A DNA stretch of 64,000 nucleotides from Rheinheimera faecalis (GCF_021290965.1 NZ_JAJOYT010000008.1:62001-126000); one strand, 5' to 3'. Counted from the first letter of the stretch, positions 27,654 to 35,916 are shown. The notes: generated by a model from the sequence alone, not told the origin. Numbers and translations: made by a program.

Positions 27654-28259
27654 TTAGGCAGCTACAGCTGGCGCTAATTCAGCAATACGGGCTTTTGCAG
27701 CAGTTAAAGCTTTCTCTGCGCTTTCCGGGCCCATATTTAAGCCTTCAGCGTAGATAAAGTTTAAATCTTTTAAACCGATGAAGTTCAGGAAAGCACTGAC
27801 AAACGGAGTTTGTGAGTCTGCTGACGTGCCCTGATATAAACCACCACGGGTTGCAAAAATAAACACCGGCTTGTCTTGTAACAGACCTACAGGGCCTGTT
27901 TCAGTGTATTTAAAGGTAATACCAGCGCGAGCCAAACGGTCGAAATAAGCTTTTAACTGGCTTGGTACACCGAAGTTGTACATAGGTACGCCAATAACAA
28001 TAGCGTCAGCCTTCTGAATTTGAGCAATGGCGTCGTCTGATAAAGCAGCTAAAGCTTTCTGTTCATCAGTACGGTCCGACTCTGGAGTCATCCAGGCGCC
28101 AATTTCTGTCATGGTTAAGTGAGTAAAGCTATCTTGTACCAGGTCCAGAGTTTCAGTAGTAAAACCTGCTGGTAATGAAGCTAAAAACTGTTGGCTTAAC
28201 TGAGTCGATTGACCTTTGTCGCCGCTTAAAGAACTATTGATTACTAATACATGTGCCAT
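27654..28259 (-). CDS. azoR: FMN-dependent NADH:quinone/azo reductase
   Basis: A 201-residue flavodoxin-fold enzyme, exactly the length of E. coli AzoR, which performs two-electron reduction of quinones and azo compounds and protects against thiol stress. MAHVLVINSSLSGDKGQSTQ is the FMN-phosphate loop, VIGVPMYNFGVPSQLKAYFD binds the flavin ring, and FIFATRGGLYQG is the third FMN segment. Divergent from the ECF sigma/ChrR pair with a 232-base gap to the sigma start used here, so control by that stress regulon is plausible but not proven. Confidence 0.93.
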   Translation of the reverse strand: MAHVLVINSSLSGDKGQSTQLSQQFLASLPAGFTTETLDLVQDSFTHLTMTEIGAWMTPESDRTDEQKALAALSDDAIAQIQKADAIVIGVPMYNFGVPSQLKAYFDRLARAGITFKYTETGPVGLLQDKPVFIFATRGGLYQGTSADSQTPFVSAFLNFIGLKDLNFIYAEGLNMGPESAEKALTAAKARIAELAPAVAA

Positions 28260-28491
28260 GGTAATTTCTCCTGTCGAGTTAGTAATGACAGAATAACTAT
28301 AATTTTTTAGACAATAAATCAGAATAAATCACACAAACCTTTCTATTTTTTGAACCAATCTAAAGCTCAAGCGGCCGCGTAAAACTAAGCATCTAACAAA
28401 CGATACAGACAGGATTGGAATAATGTTGGATCCAACATCAGTTCAAAGGCATGATGGCAGGAATTATCAAAGGGCCGGTATTCAAGGATCT

Positions 28492-29073
28492 ATGTCAGTA
28501 CAACCCCAAGACAATGCACAGTGGGAACAAGCTTTAACTTTTATTGCAGTAGACCGCGATAAACAAGCCTACTCGCAATTATTTAGCTATTTTGCGCCAC
28601 GGCTAAAGGCTTTTGGTCTGAAAATGTTTGGTAACGAGCAACAGGCCATGGAGATGGTGCAGGATACTATGTTGAATGTCTGGCAAAAAGCCCGGCTTTT
28701 TGACGCCAGCCGCGGCTGTGCTTCGACCTGGATTTTCACCATAGCCCGTAACGTACGTTTTGATATGTTGCGTAAAAAACAAAGCCGCAAAGATGAGTTG
28801 AGCGCAGACGATCTGTTTTTTGACGGTGATTACCCGGAGCAGGAAGGCACAGACAGCAACGAATGGGATTTGTGGTTACTGGCAGAAAAGGTAGCCCCCC
28901 ATTTTGCCAAGCTGCCTGCGGCACAACGTGACGTGATGGAAAAAGTGTATTTAGAAGAGAAATCGCACCAGGAAGTATCGGAAGAACTGTCTATCCCGTT
29001 AGGTACAGTAAAATCCCGTATTCGTTTGGCGCTAGACAGATTAAGAGAGGCCATTGATGATCCACGCAGTTAA
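28492..29073 (+). CDS. ECF sigma factor (RpoE/ChrR type)
   Basis: A 193-residue extracytoplasmic-function sigma factor. Region 2 (about 25-95) contains YFAPRLKAFGLKMFG and RGCASTWIFTIARNVRFDMLR; region 4 (about 135-185) contains LPAAQRDVMEKVYLEEKSHQEV and IPLGTVKSRIRLALDRLRE. I used the ATG at 28492, where family similarity begins (AAGGA three bases upstream). An ATG at 28423 with AGGA at good spacing would add 23 unconserved residues and cannot be excluded. The chrR gene overlaps its 3' end by 17 bases, the arrangement of a sigma with its anti-sigma. Confidence 0.9.
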   Translation: MSVQPQDNAQWEQALTFIAVDRDKQAYSQLFSYFAPRLKAFGLKMFGNEQQAMEMVQDTMLNVWQKARLFDASRGCASTWIFTIARNVRFDMLRKKQSRKDELSADDLFFDGDYPEQEGTDSNEWDLWLLAEKVAPHFAKLPAAQRDVMEKVYLEEKSHQEVSEELSIPLGTVKSRIRLALDRLREAIDDPRS

Positions 29074-29725
29074 ACATCACCCGGCGCTGGAATTGCTGGA
29101 ACAATATATTGAAGCCAGTCTGGCCCCTGAATTAAGTCTGGCTATAGCTGCGCATCTGGATCTGTGCCCACATTGTCAACGGATAAAAATGGATTTAGAA
29201 GCTGAAGCCGGAGCTGCTTTGGTAAGCTTACCTGAAGAGCAAAGCACTGAAACAGATTGGCAACAGATGCTGGATTTTATTACGGCTCAACCTGAAGTGG
29301 CAGCAAAAATGGCAAAACGTCAGCCTTTTGCTGTGCAAATTCAGAATAGCGAAATCTTATTACCAGCCTCACTAAAACCATTACTGCAAAACAAGCTGAA
29401 GTGGTTCAATTTAGGTGGCATTAGCACAGCCAAACTGGCTGGTGAAGATCAGCATAATGTGTCTTTACTTTATATCCGCAAAGACAGCGAAGTACCGCAG
29501 CACACTCACTTAGGTCTGGAAATCACTTTGGTACTCAAAGGTAAAATCTATGATGAGGTAGGCTGTTATGGCGAAGGTGATTTATTGATTAACACGCCGG
29601 ATCATACGCACACGCCACGCACCATGAGTGAAGATTGTTTGTGTTTGTCAGTTTTAACTGCGCCATTGAAGTTTAAAAAAGGCTTAACGCGGTTATTAAA
29701 CCCATTGCAGCATCTGTTTTACTAA
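29057..29725 (+). CDS. chrR: ChrR-type cupin anti-sigma factor
   Basis: A 222-residue zinc anti-sigma factor that holds the upstream ECF sigma inactive until singlet oxygen or organic peroxide releases it (family knowledge). The N-terminal anti-sigma domain has the zinc motif His33-x3-Cys37-x2-Cys40 in HLDLCPHC plus an earlier His at 7-8. The C-terminal cupin has HTHLGLEITLVLKGKIYDE and DHTHTP, supplying the expected His/His/Glu/His metal site. The ATG at 29057 has GAGAGG six bases upstream and overlaps the sigma gene by 17 bases; a TTG one codon earlier is less likely. Confidence 0.92.
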   Translation: MIHAVKHHPALELLEQYIEASLAPELSLAIAAHLDLCPHCQRIKMDLEAEAGAALVSLPEEQSTETDWQQMLDFITAQPEVAAKMAKRQPFAVQIQNSEILLPASLKPLLQNKLKWFNLGGISTAKLAGEDQHNVSLLYIRKDSEVPQHTHLGLEITLVLKGKIYDEVGCYGEGDLLINTPDHTHTPRTMSEDCLCLSVLTAPLKFKKGLTRLLNPLQHLFY

Positions 29726-29738
29726 ACAGGCGCATACA

Positions 29739-29765
29739 AGGGGCGACCTTTATGGTCGCCCGTCT
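29739..29765. repeat. 27-base hairpin repeat, copy 2
   Basis: Exact reverse complement of 15559-15585, with hairpin GGGCGACC-TTTAT-GGTCGCCC. It lies between the convergent chrR gene and the fusion gene, 14 bases past the chrR stop. Confidence 0.8.
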
Positions 29766-29797
29766 ATCTGCCGAAGCTAAGTACGAAAAATATTGGT

Positions 29798-32056
29798 TCA
29801 GGCTAAAAGCGCAACGCCGCCTTTGAGGTTAAAAACCAGCTCAAACCCTGCCCTGTTAAGCACCTTTGCCGCCAATAAACTGCGATTACCAGACCGACAA
29901 ACCAGTAACAGAGGTTGAGGCGTTGCTGTTTGTTGATCAGCAACCTGCTGCACCAGCGCAGACAAAGGAACTTCCTTACAAACTAAGTCAGGTAAATACA
30001 CAGATAAAGCGCCAGCAGCTTGTTCATGAGGTTCGCGTACATCCCAAATTTGTAAGTGTGGGTGCTGTTGTATCAATGCGGCGATCTGATGTTTATCAAT
30101 CACAGCGGTCGCATCAGAAGCACAGACCTCCACTACACCACAAAAATGCCCGGATTGCTGTTGCAGCCAGTCAGTCTGACGTTGCAATTCGCTCAGCCAC
30201 AGCTCTGGCGTATCTTCTGTATGGAGCACCTGCTGCAGTGCAGGTTGTTCCTGCAGCATCAGATCCCAGCGGGTGAAAAAACGCTGAGCATAGTCATGGC
30301 TGGATAACAACAAAGTTTGAGGGGCAAGCTGCTGACTTAAGGTTCGTAAGCTGCGGCGGAACTCCTGACTATCGCCACCAGCTAAATCGAGGCGCCCTGT
30401 GCCACCGGGTAAAATAAAATCACCAACAAAAGCGAATTTTTGCTGTTGCTGCTGTTTGACCAGAATAGTCACAGCTTCAGGACTATGGCCAGGTGTGGCC
30501 AGAGTTTCCAACTGATAAGCCCCCATTGGCAACCTGGTTTCGTTCAGAGGCCAACCCAGTACATTGGTATGTACAGGAACCATTAAATCAGCCAATAAAG
30601 TCACCAGTTCAGGTCGTGCTGAAGGATGATCTTTATGTAAATGGGTATCCAGAATAGCCCGGACTTTAAACTGGTGCCCCTGCACTAACTGCGCAATACG
30701 GCTGGCCAAAGGCAACACAGCATCGATAATGATGACTTCCGACGTATCAGCAGATACCAATAAATAACTGCATAAATCTTCTTGTTTTAACTGCACTAAA
30801 CCAGTCACAGGCTGAAGCTCTGTGCTGCTGGCGTCACTTAATACCAAACAACAAGAGTTCACCACAGTTTTTAATGCCAAAATAGCCTGACAAGCCCGCT
30901 GACACTCATCCACAGTCATCGCAGGGCCAAAGGATAAACGAATAGCGCCCTGGCTGCGCCACAGCGGCAAGCCCATCGCATTCAGCACAAAGCTGGTCGG
31001 GATTTTAGAGCTGCAGGCCGAACCCGAGCTGACACGAATACCTGCTGCATCAAACAAATCCATAATATCTTTGCTGGCAAAACCCGGCACAGAAAAATTG
31101 ATGGTGGTTGGCACTATGTAAGGCTTGTCGCTGTTCAGAACTAAATCAGGAAAAACCTGACGTAATGCGGACAGCAGTTGATCACGGTAAGTCCAAAGTT
31201 GTTGCTCAGACTGAAATACCGACCCTTCTTTTAATTTCAGTTGTTGGAAAATAGCCTGCAAAGCCGCAATACCGGGCAAGTTCTCAGTGCCGGAACGTAA
31301 GCCGCTCTCCTGCCCGCCGCCTGCCAACAACGGCTGATAAGGACTCCCCTTACGTACATATAAAAAACCAATACCTTTTGGCGCATAAAGCTTATGACCA
31401 CTAAAAGGTGCGTAGTCTATGGTCATCTGTTCAAGCTGTAATGGCATTTTGCCAAGCGCCTGTACGCAGTCCACCATCCACAGTACCTGCGGCGATACAG
31501 CGCGAATAAGCTGCTGCAAAGCGGTTAAATCCTGCTTGACGCCCGTTTCATTATTCGCAGCCATAGTGCAAATCAACAAGCTAGTGGGTAATTCAGCACG
31601 GATAAACTCAAAATCCAGCAGGCCATGCTGATCCACAGGAATAGCTTTAATGGTGGCGCCCAGCTGCAATACATGATTCCAGTGTTCCAGACTCTGAGGC
31701 ACGGCTTTGTGTTCAGTAGCGCCGTACAACAAGCTAAAGGCTGGTCCGGTTTTTCCAGACAGGCGGGCATGCAACAACGCGGAGAAAATGGAACTCTGAA
31801 TACCTTCAGTTGCACCAGAGGTAAAGACGATATCGCCAGAACCAGCACCAATCAGTTGACGAGCCAATTGCCTGGTATTTTCCAGCTCGACTTTGGCTTT
31901 AATACCAGTGCTGTGACTACTGCTTGGATTACCAAAACACTGCTGCATGGTGTGTTGCACAGCTTCTGCGGCACAGCTTAATACAGCAGTGGTAGCATTA
32001 TTATCCAGATAAATTTCTTGTGGCCGGATGTCAGGCTTTTGCATGGATCGCCCCAT
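29798..32056 (-). CDS. Cysteine desulfurase / persulfide dioxygenase-like / rhodanese three-domain fusion
   Basis: A 752-residue protein joining three sulfur-transfer modules. Residues about 12-395 are a NifS/IscS-type cysteine desulfurase with PLP lysine Lys222 (SGHKLYAPKGIG) and catalytic Cys348 (SSGSACSS). Residues about 415-640 are a metallo-beta-lactamase fold of the ETHE1 persulfide-dioxygenase type: HLHKDH at 472-477, His524 in ATPGHSPEAVT, Asp546 in FVGDF, a TGRLDLAGGD segment and His587 in SSHDY. Residues about 655-752 are a rhodanese with Cys720 in LLVCRSGNRS. All catalytic residues look intact. The protein should take sulfur from cysteine and pass or oxidise the persulfide. M5 (32044) is an alternative start. 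Monocistronic, with an AT-rich dyad upstream. Confidence 0.9.
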   Translation of the reverse strand: MGRSMQKPDIRPQEIYLDNNATTAVLSCAAEAVQHTMQQCFGNPSSSHSTGIKAKVELENTRQLARQLIGAGSGDIVFTSGATEGIQSSIFSALLHARLSGKTGPAFSLLYGATEHKAVPQSLEHWNHVLQLGATIKAIPVDQHGLLDFEFIRAELPTSLLICTMAANNETGVKQDLTALQQLIRAVSPQVLWMVDCVQALGKMPLQLEQMTIDYAPFSGHKLYAPKGIGFLYVRKGSPYQPLLAGGGQESGLRSGTENLPGIAALQAIFQQLKLKEGSVFQSEQQLWTYRDQLLSALRQVFPDLVLNSDKPYIVPTTINFSVPGFASKDIMDLFDAAGIRVSSGSACSSKIPTSFVLNAMGLPLWRSQGAIRLSFGPAMTVDECQRACQAILALKTVVNSCCLVLSDASSTELQPVTGLVQLKQEDLCSYLLVSADTSEVIIIDAVLPLASRIAQLVQGHQFKVRAILDTHLHKDHPSARPELVTLLADLMVPVHTNVLGWPLNETRLPMGAYQLETLATPGHSPEAVTILVKQQQQQKFAFVGDFILPGGTGRLDLAGGDSQEFRRSLRTLSQQLAPQTLLLSSHDYAQRFFTRWDLMLQEQPALQQVLHTEDTPELWLSELQRQTDWLQQQSGHFCGVVEVCASDATAVIDKHQIAALIQQHPHLQIWDVREPHEQAAGALSVYLPDLVCKEVPLSALVQQVADQQTATPQPLLLVCRSGNRSLLAAKVLNRAGFELVFNLKGGVALLA

Positions 32057-32065
32057 ATAACTAAA

Positions 32066-32095
32066 GGTTATATTATATATAGCAATATAATAACC
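32066..32095. promoter_or_regulatory. AT-rich imperfect palindrome upstream of the fusion gene
   Basis: A 30-bp dyad with outer arms GGTTAT...ATAACC and an A/T-only core apart from one GC step, 10 bases upstream of the fusion start codon. Ten of fifteen paired positions match. It could be an operator of an ArsR- or Rrf2-type sulfide/persulfide sensor, or simply the promoter; the regulator is not in the window. Confidence 0.4.
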
Positions 32096-32145
32096 AGCCG
32101 CAACTGCTGTGACAAGGCTAGGCTTTGTTAAATGGCGGCGAATAC

Positions 32146-32216
32146 AAAAACATCAGGAATGTTTTTGGACTGCTTGAGCAGGCTCCGCAGGAGTTTTTTG
32201 CATGGATGCAAAAAAC
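32146..32216. repeat. Cluster of four small hairpins downstream of fadR
   Basis: Consecutive stems: AAAAACAT/ATGTTTTT (32146-32166, loop CAGGA), CTGC/GCAG (32170-32181), CTCC/GGAG (32183-32193) and an 11-bp stem GTTTTTTGCAT/ATGCAAAAAAC (32193-32216). The last runs straight into the fadR terminator. It resembles the multi-hairpin intergenic repeats of alteromonads with AGGA/TGGA loops; family membership is from memory. Confidence 0.6.
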
Positions 32217-32238
32217 AAAAACCGCCTTTCGGCGGTTT
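32217..32238. terminator. Terminator of fadR
   Basis: AAAACCGCC-TTTC-GGCGGTTTT, 4 bases past the fadR stop on the minus strand. The same stem-loop core as at 2583-2610, so this is the genome's common terminator form. Confidence 0.82.
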
Positions 32239-32242
32239 TAAA

Positions 32243-32962
32243 TTATTCGATCAAATCTTTTGGAATTTGAGAGCGTAAACCAGCCCAGATTTTGCCACTT
32301 TCTTTACCGTACTTACGCACAGCAAACACCACTTCGTCATGTTTACCAGCTTCAGCGTATTGCTTCAGTTGATTGTAATACTGACGAGCCAGCTCACGGG
32401 CTTCAGGCGATGAAAAGTAAAAACGCGCTATTTTGTTATACAAGCCACGGAAGCCATTTAAAATCAGCACATAAATACGATTCGATGAATGCAGTGCCAT
32501 TTCATGGTTCAGGTTGTAATCAAAAGCAGCAAAGGCTTCTGCTGTATCCGCTAAATCTTCAGCACCAGCAAAAGAAGCAATCACCTGGTCTTTATGAGTT
32601 TTGATGGCACCACGAATATAGATAGCGCTGATATTGGTGCGGGCTGACAGCAGCTCGTCTACTAATTCCGGCATACGCTCTTCATCTAAACGAGCCAGCG
32701 TTTCCAGAATATTTAAACCTGAGGTTTCCCAGAAGTTATTTACTTTGGTTGGTTTGCCATGCTGAATAGTCAGCCAGCCATCACGGGCCAGACGCTGCAA
32801 TACTTCACGTAACGTCGTACGTGTGACCCCAATCAGCTCTGACAATTCACGCTCAGCCGGCAGAATGGAACCTGGGGCAAACTTGCCATTCCAGATAGAT
32901 TCAACAATATATTCTTCAGCAAAACCAGCTGGGCTTTGTGCTTTAATTAAATTCATAGTCAT
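32243..32962 (-). CDS. fadR: Fatty acid metabolism regulator FadR
   Basis: A 239-residue GntR-family regulator, the same length as E. coli FadR. The N-terminal winged helix is almost identical to E. coli ([48 protein letters not shown]), so DNA specificity should be alike. The C-terminal FCD-like acyl-CoA domain is more diverged, as expected. It represses fatty-acid degradation and activates fabA/fabB when no long-chain acyl-CoA is bound. Start at the first ATG; a second ATG two codons later (MNLIKAQ) is equally possible. Divergent from dsbB. A FadR-like site lies at 52478-52492 before fadI. Confidence 0.97.
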   Translation of the reverse strand: MTMNLIKAQSPAGFAEEYIVESIWNGKFAPGSILPAERELSELIGVTRTTLREVLQRLARDGWLTIQHGKPTKVNNFWETSGLNILETLARLDEERMPELVDELLSARTNISAIYIRGAIKTHKDQVIASFAGAEDLADTAEAFAAFDYNLNHEMALHSSNRIYVLILNGFRGLYNKIARFYFSSPEARELARQYYNQLKQYAEAGKHDEVVFAVRKYGKESGKIWAGLRSQIPKDLIE

Positions 32963-33144
32963 GCGGAGGGGCCCGTTGTCATTATTATAATGTCAGATAA
33001 ATGGCACTGATTGTACCAGAGACAAAGCAGTTAACAAGCTATGGATTAAAAATAGCTGTTCAGCGCGCTGTGGGTTGTCTTTCAACTGTTTTTGCCTTAG
33101 ATTGACCGACTTATAGTTTTGTTTTATCAAACAAAGGGATCCGA

Positions 33145-33678
33145 ATGTTATCCAGTCTGGCAAAATGGTCAAAACAACGATCGGCATGGCTCGTCTTAGC
33201 TCTGTCAGCCACGGTGTTGTTAGGTCTGGCGTTGTACTTTCAATATCAGATGAATTTACAACCTTGCATGTTATGTGTTTACGCCAGAGCGGCATTAACA
33301 GGTGTGATTTTAGCAGCCCTGATAGCGTTAATCTCTCCAACCAATGGTTTATTGCGCTGGATAGCTTTATTCACTTTTGCGGCAAGTTCCGTCTGGGGTT
33401 TTATGATCACCCAGGAACACATAGGTGTAGAGGAACTGGTGCAGTCCGGCGGCTTATATACCTGCAGTTTGTTTCCTGAGTTTCCACTGGGTTTGCCTTT
33501 AGATAAATGGTTTCCGGAAGTATTTAATCCAACAGGTATGTGTGGTGATATAGCCTGGCGTTTTATGGATCTGTCCATGCCAGTCTGGACTCGCGTTATT
33601 TTTGTGGTTTATACCCTGCTGTCACTGATGTTAATTTTCAGCCAGTTTAAGAAGAAAAAATACAATCCATACGACTAA
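33145..33678 (+). CDS. dsbB: Disulfide bond formation protein B
   Basis: A 177-residue, four-helix inner-membrane protein that reoxidises DsbA and passes electrons to quinone. Both redox pairs are in place: Cys41-x2-Cys44 (QPCMLCVYAR) and Cys107...Cys133 (YTCSLFPEF, GMCGDIAW), nearly the same positions as in E. coli DsbB (41/44/104/130). LPLDKWFPEVF is also conserved. AAAGGG precedes the ATG. In E. coli nhaB lies between fadR and dsbB; it is absent here. Confidence 0.96.
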   Translation: MLSSLAKWSKQRSAWLVLALSATVLLGLALYFQYQMNLQPCMLCVYARAALTGVILAALIALISPTNGLLRWIALFTFAASSVWGFMITQEHIGVEELVQSGGLYTCSLFPEFPLGLPLDKWFPEVFNPTGMCGDIAWRFMDLSMPVWTRVIFVVYTLLSLMLIFSQFKKKKYNPYD

Positions 33679-33710
33679 AGAAAAAGGAGCCCACAGGCTC
33701 CTTTTTCTTT
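33677..33710. terminator. Bidirectional terminator between dsbB and fklB
   Basis: A perfect 15-bp stem (AAAGAAAAAGGAGCC with its complement) around the loop CACA, with A- and T-rich outer arms. It overlaps the dsbB stop codon region and serves both convergent genes. Confidence 0.93.
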
Positions 33711-33723
33711 ATAAAACGAGCTA

Positions 33724-34344
33724 TTAACCAACGATAGCTAACAGTTCTACGTCAAAGACTAAAGTGCTGAATGGAGCAATTTTGCCACCAGCGCCACGCT
33801 CGCCGTAAGCCAGATTGTGTGGGATAGTTAAACGTAATTTAGTGCCAACAGGCATCAGCTGCAACGCTTCAGTCCAGCCGGCAATCACGCCAGAGACAGG
33901 GAATTCAGCTGGCTGGCCACGATCATACGAGCTGTCAAACACAGTACCGTCAATTAAAGTGCCATGGTAATGCGTGCGCACTGTAGAAGCCTTAGTTGGC
34001 TTCTCGCCTTCACCTTGTACTAATACTTCGTACTGTAAACCAGAGGCAGTGACTGTCACGCCTGGTTTTTTCGCATTTTCAGCCAGGAAAGCTTCACCAG
34101 CACCAGCTAAAGCTTTAGCTTGTTCTTCCTGTTGTTCCTGCATACGCTGGCTGATCACCTGGAATGCAGCGCCAATTTGCTGTTCAGATACTTCTGGTTC
34201 GTCACCCTGGAAAGCCGCAGCTAAACCTGCGGCTACAGCCAGAATGTCTAAACCGTCAAACGGGTTATCAGCCAGTTGCTGACCCATTTGCAGACCTATG
34301 CCATAACTGGCGTGTTGCTCTAAGCTGGTAAATTTAGTAGACAT
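33724..34344 (-). CDS. fklB: FKBP-type peptidyl-prolyl isomerase
   Basis: A 206-residue isomerase, the same length as E. coli FklB. The N-terminal helical dimerisation arm starts MSTKFTSLEQHASYGIGLQM; the FKBP domain (about 95-206) has VRTHYHGTLIDGTVFDSSYD, FPVSGVIAGWTEAL and IPHNLAYGERGAGGKIAPFS. No signal peptide, so cytoplasmic. I chose the ATG at 34344 over the open frame to 34371 because homology begins there. Convergent with dsbB and upstream of nothing obvious on its strand. Confidence 0.93.
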   Translation of the reverse strand: MSTKFTSLEQHASYGIGLQMGQQLADNPFDGLDILAVAAGLAAAFQGDEPEVSEQQIGAAFQVISQRMQEQQEEQAKALAGAGEAFLAENAKKPGVTVTASGLQYEVLVQGEGEKPTKASTVRTHYHGTLIDGTVFDSSYDRGQPAEFPVSGVIAGWTEALQLMPVGTKLRLTIPHNLAYGERGAGGKIAPFSTLVFDVELLAIVG

Positions 34345-34431
34345 AAAGTTCACTTGTAGTTTGGCGCACAAAGCGCGTTGTAGAAGCGCAAATCAAATTC
34401 GGCTTCAGTTTCAACCTGATGCATCATCAGA

Positions 34432-34710
34432 TCACGAAAGTTGTTGTAGCTGCTGCCATAGACCTAACACTAAGTGTTGATCCTGCTCTGTCAGTTCACC
34501 ACCTGCAATAGCCAGATCTAAACTTTGTTGTACAGAAGCCGCAAGCTCAGAGCGCTCAAATTGCTGTTCAGTCAGTTCTAAACGACCTACAGCTAAATCA
34601 AAATGGCCACGCAAATAACCACCGGCAAATAATTCATCATCACTGGCTTTTTGCACCATGGCATCTAAAAACTGGGCAACCTGCTGAATATAGGCCTGAA
34701 CGTCCTGCAT
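34432..34710 (-). CDS. yfcL: YfcL family protein
   Basis: A 92-residue protein of unknown function, the same length as E. coli YfcL, with the conserved stretch KASDDELFAGGYLRGHFDLA and a QQSLDLAIAGGELTEQD segment. Entirely helical with no membrane segment. It starts 2 bases after the NAD-kinase-like gene stop and heads the same conserved neighbourhood (yfcL ... aroC-prmB-smrB) seen in enterobacteria. Confidence 0.87.
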   Translation of the reverse strand: MQDVQAYIQQVAQFLDAMVQKASDDELFAGGYLRGHFDLAVGRLELTEQQFERSELAASVQQSLDLAIAGGELTEQDQHLVLGLWQQLQQLS

Positions 34711-34712
34711 TT

Positions 34713-35870
34713 TTACTCCTCCAGACCTAGTCTGTACATCACATAATCGTTGTAACCGACCAGCACAGGGATCAGGCCCTGCAATTGCTGATCAAGGCTT
34801 GCGTCCCCGGTATCGGCCAATAAAGGCCGGCCTTCGAGTTGCTGTAGTTTAGTTTTGGTCGCCACTAAACAAATATTAGCGCGGCCCACAGCGCGAATAA
34901 CAGCAGGACTTAACTGCTGATTACCCCGGCCAAACACATGGCCCTGCCCCCCTATTAAGGTGATCACCAGCTTGCTTGGATAATCCTGCACCAGCGCCAG
35001 CAATTCTGTGGCTGTGACATCGGACGCAATCAGCTGGCCATTTTCAACCACATCTACACCTAATAAGGTATTGGGTAAATCCAGTTCTTTCATCACGGCA
35101 GCTACAGTGGAGCCCGAGCCCATCACGTAACGCACATCATCGTCCATGGAGCTGGCTATATAAGCCGCTAAATCATCCAGCACCAGCTCTTCAGACTCTT
35201 TACCACCGTTTTTCACACTTTGGATATAACGAAGCTCGGCTGGAATACGCATTTCGCCAAAACGTTTAGCGCGCACTATGCCTTGGCGAAAAGCGGTTTC
35301 GTCTATATCCATCACAGCGGCTTCAGTTAAGGTGACTAATTCGCCTTTGACCAACTGAGCTATGACTTTGCCAGCTGCCGATGGGCTGATGGCATAAACA
35401 CCAGAGTGAATTTTGCACCCTGCTGGCACACCAAGCACAGTAGCGCGTTCACCAACAGCAGCGCAGATATTGCGGGCTGTGCCATCGCCACCGGCAAATA
35501 ACAATAAATCTACGCCCTGCTCTGCGATGGCAGCAGCTGCTTGTTCTGTATCTTCGGCAGAGGTGTGGCTGGATCCTGGTGTATAACAAATCTGAAAGTG
35601 AAAGCCTAAAGATGCCAATAAATCAGCACCCATAGCACCAGCAACCGTCAGTATTTGTAGCTGTTCTTTCAGAGGCAACAGCTGTTCTAAGGCTAAAGCA
35701 GTTTTATTCTGCGCCTGAGGCACAGCCCCTAATGCCAGAGCTTGTTCCACTACGCCATCGCTGCCTTTAAGCGCAACAGCACCACCTACTCCGGCTACAG
35801 GATTGATAATTAAACCTAAACGAAACAGACTGGCCACAACACCCTCTACAGCGTAAAAAAAACGCCGCAT
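34713..35870 (-). CDS. ATP-NAD kinase-like protein
   Basis: A 385-residue protein of the COG3199-type NAD-kinase-like group. LGLIINPVAGVGG (about 18-30) is the N-terminal nucleotide loop, LLLFAGGDGTARNI (about 124-137) is the GGDGT motif of the NAD/diacylglycerol kinase fold, and GSGSTVAAVM (about 250) is the second glycine-rich loop. The natural substrate is unclear; it is distinct from housekeeping NAD kinase. A GTG at 35837 preceded by AGAGGG gives an alternative start eleven codons in, closer to where homology begins. It runs 2 bases from yfcL and 46 bases after the MFS gene. Confidence 0.85.
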   Translation of the reverse strand: MRRFFYAVEGVVASLFRLGLIINPVAGVGGAVALKGSDGVVEQALALGAVPQAQNKTALALEQLLPLKEQLQILTVAGAMGADLLASLGFHFQICYTPGSSHTSAEDTEQAAAAIAEQGVDLLLFAGGDGTARNICAAVGERATVLGVPAGCKIHSGVYAISPSAAGKVIAQLVKGELVTLTEAAVMDIDETAFRQGIVRAKRFGEMRIPAELRYIQSVKNGGKESEELVLDDLAAYIASSMDDDVRYVMGSGSTVAAVMKELDLPNTLLGVDVVENGQLIASDVTATELLALVQDYPSKLVITLIGGQGHVFGRGNQQLSPAVIRAVGRANICLVATKTKLQQLEGRPLLADTGDASLDQQLQGLIPVLVGYNDYVMYRLGLEE

Positions 35871-35916
35871 TGTAGCCTTTTAAGCCTGCAATGCCCAGCG
35901 GGAACTCAATACTGCA

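Noticed and set aside
33007-33019. A FadR-like autoregulatory site, CTGATTGTACCAG
   Set aside because: Only about nine of thirteen positions fit the dyad and symmetry is poor; too weak to list.
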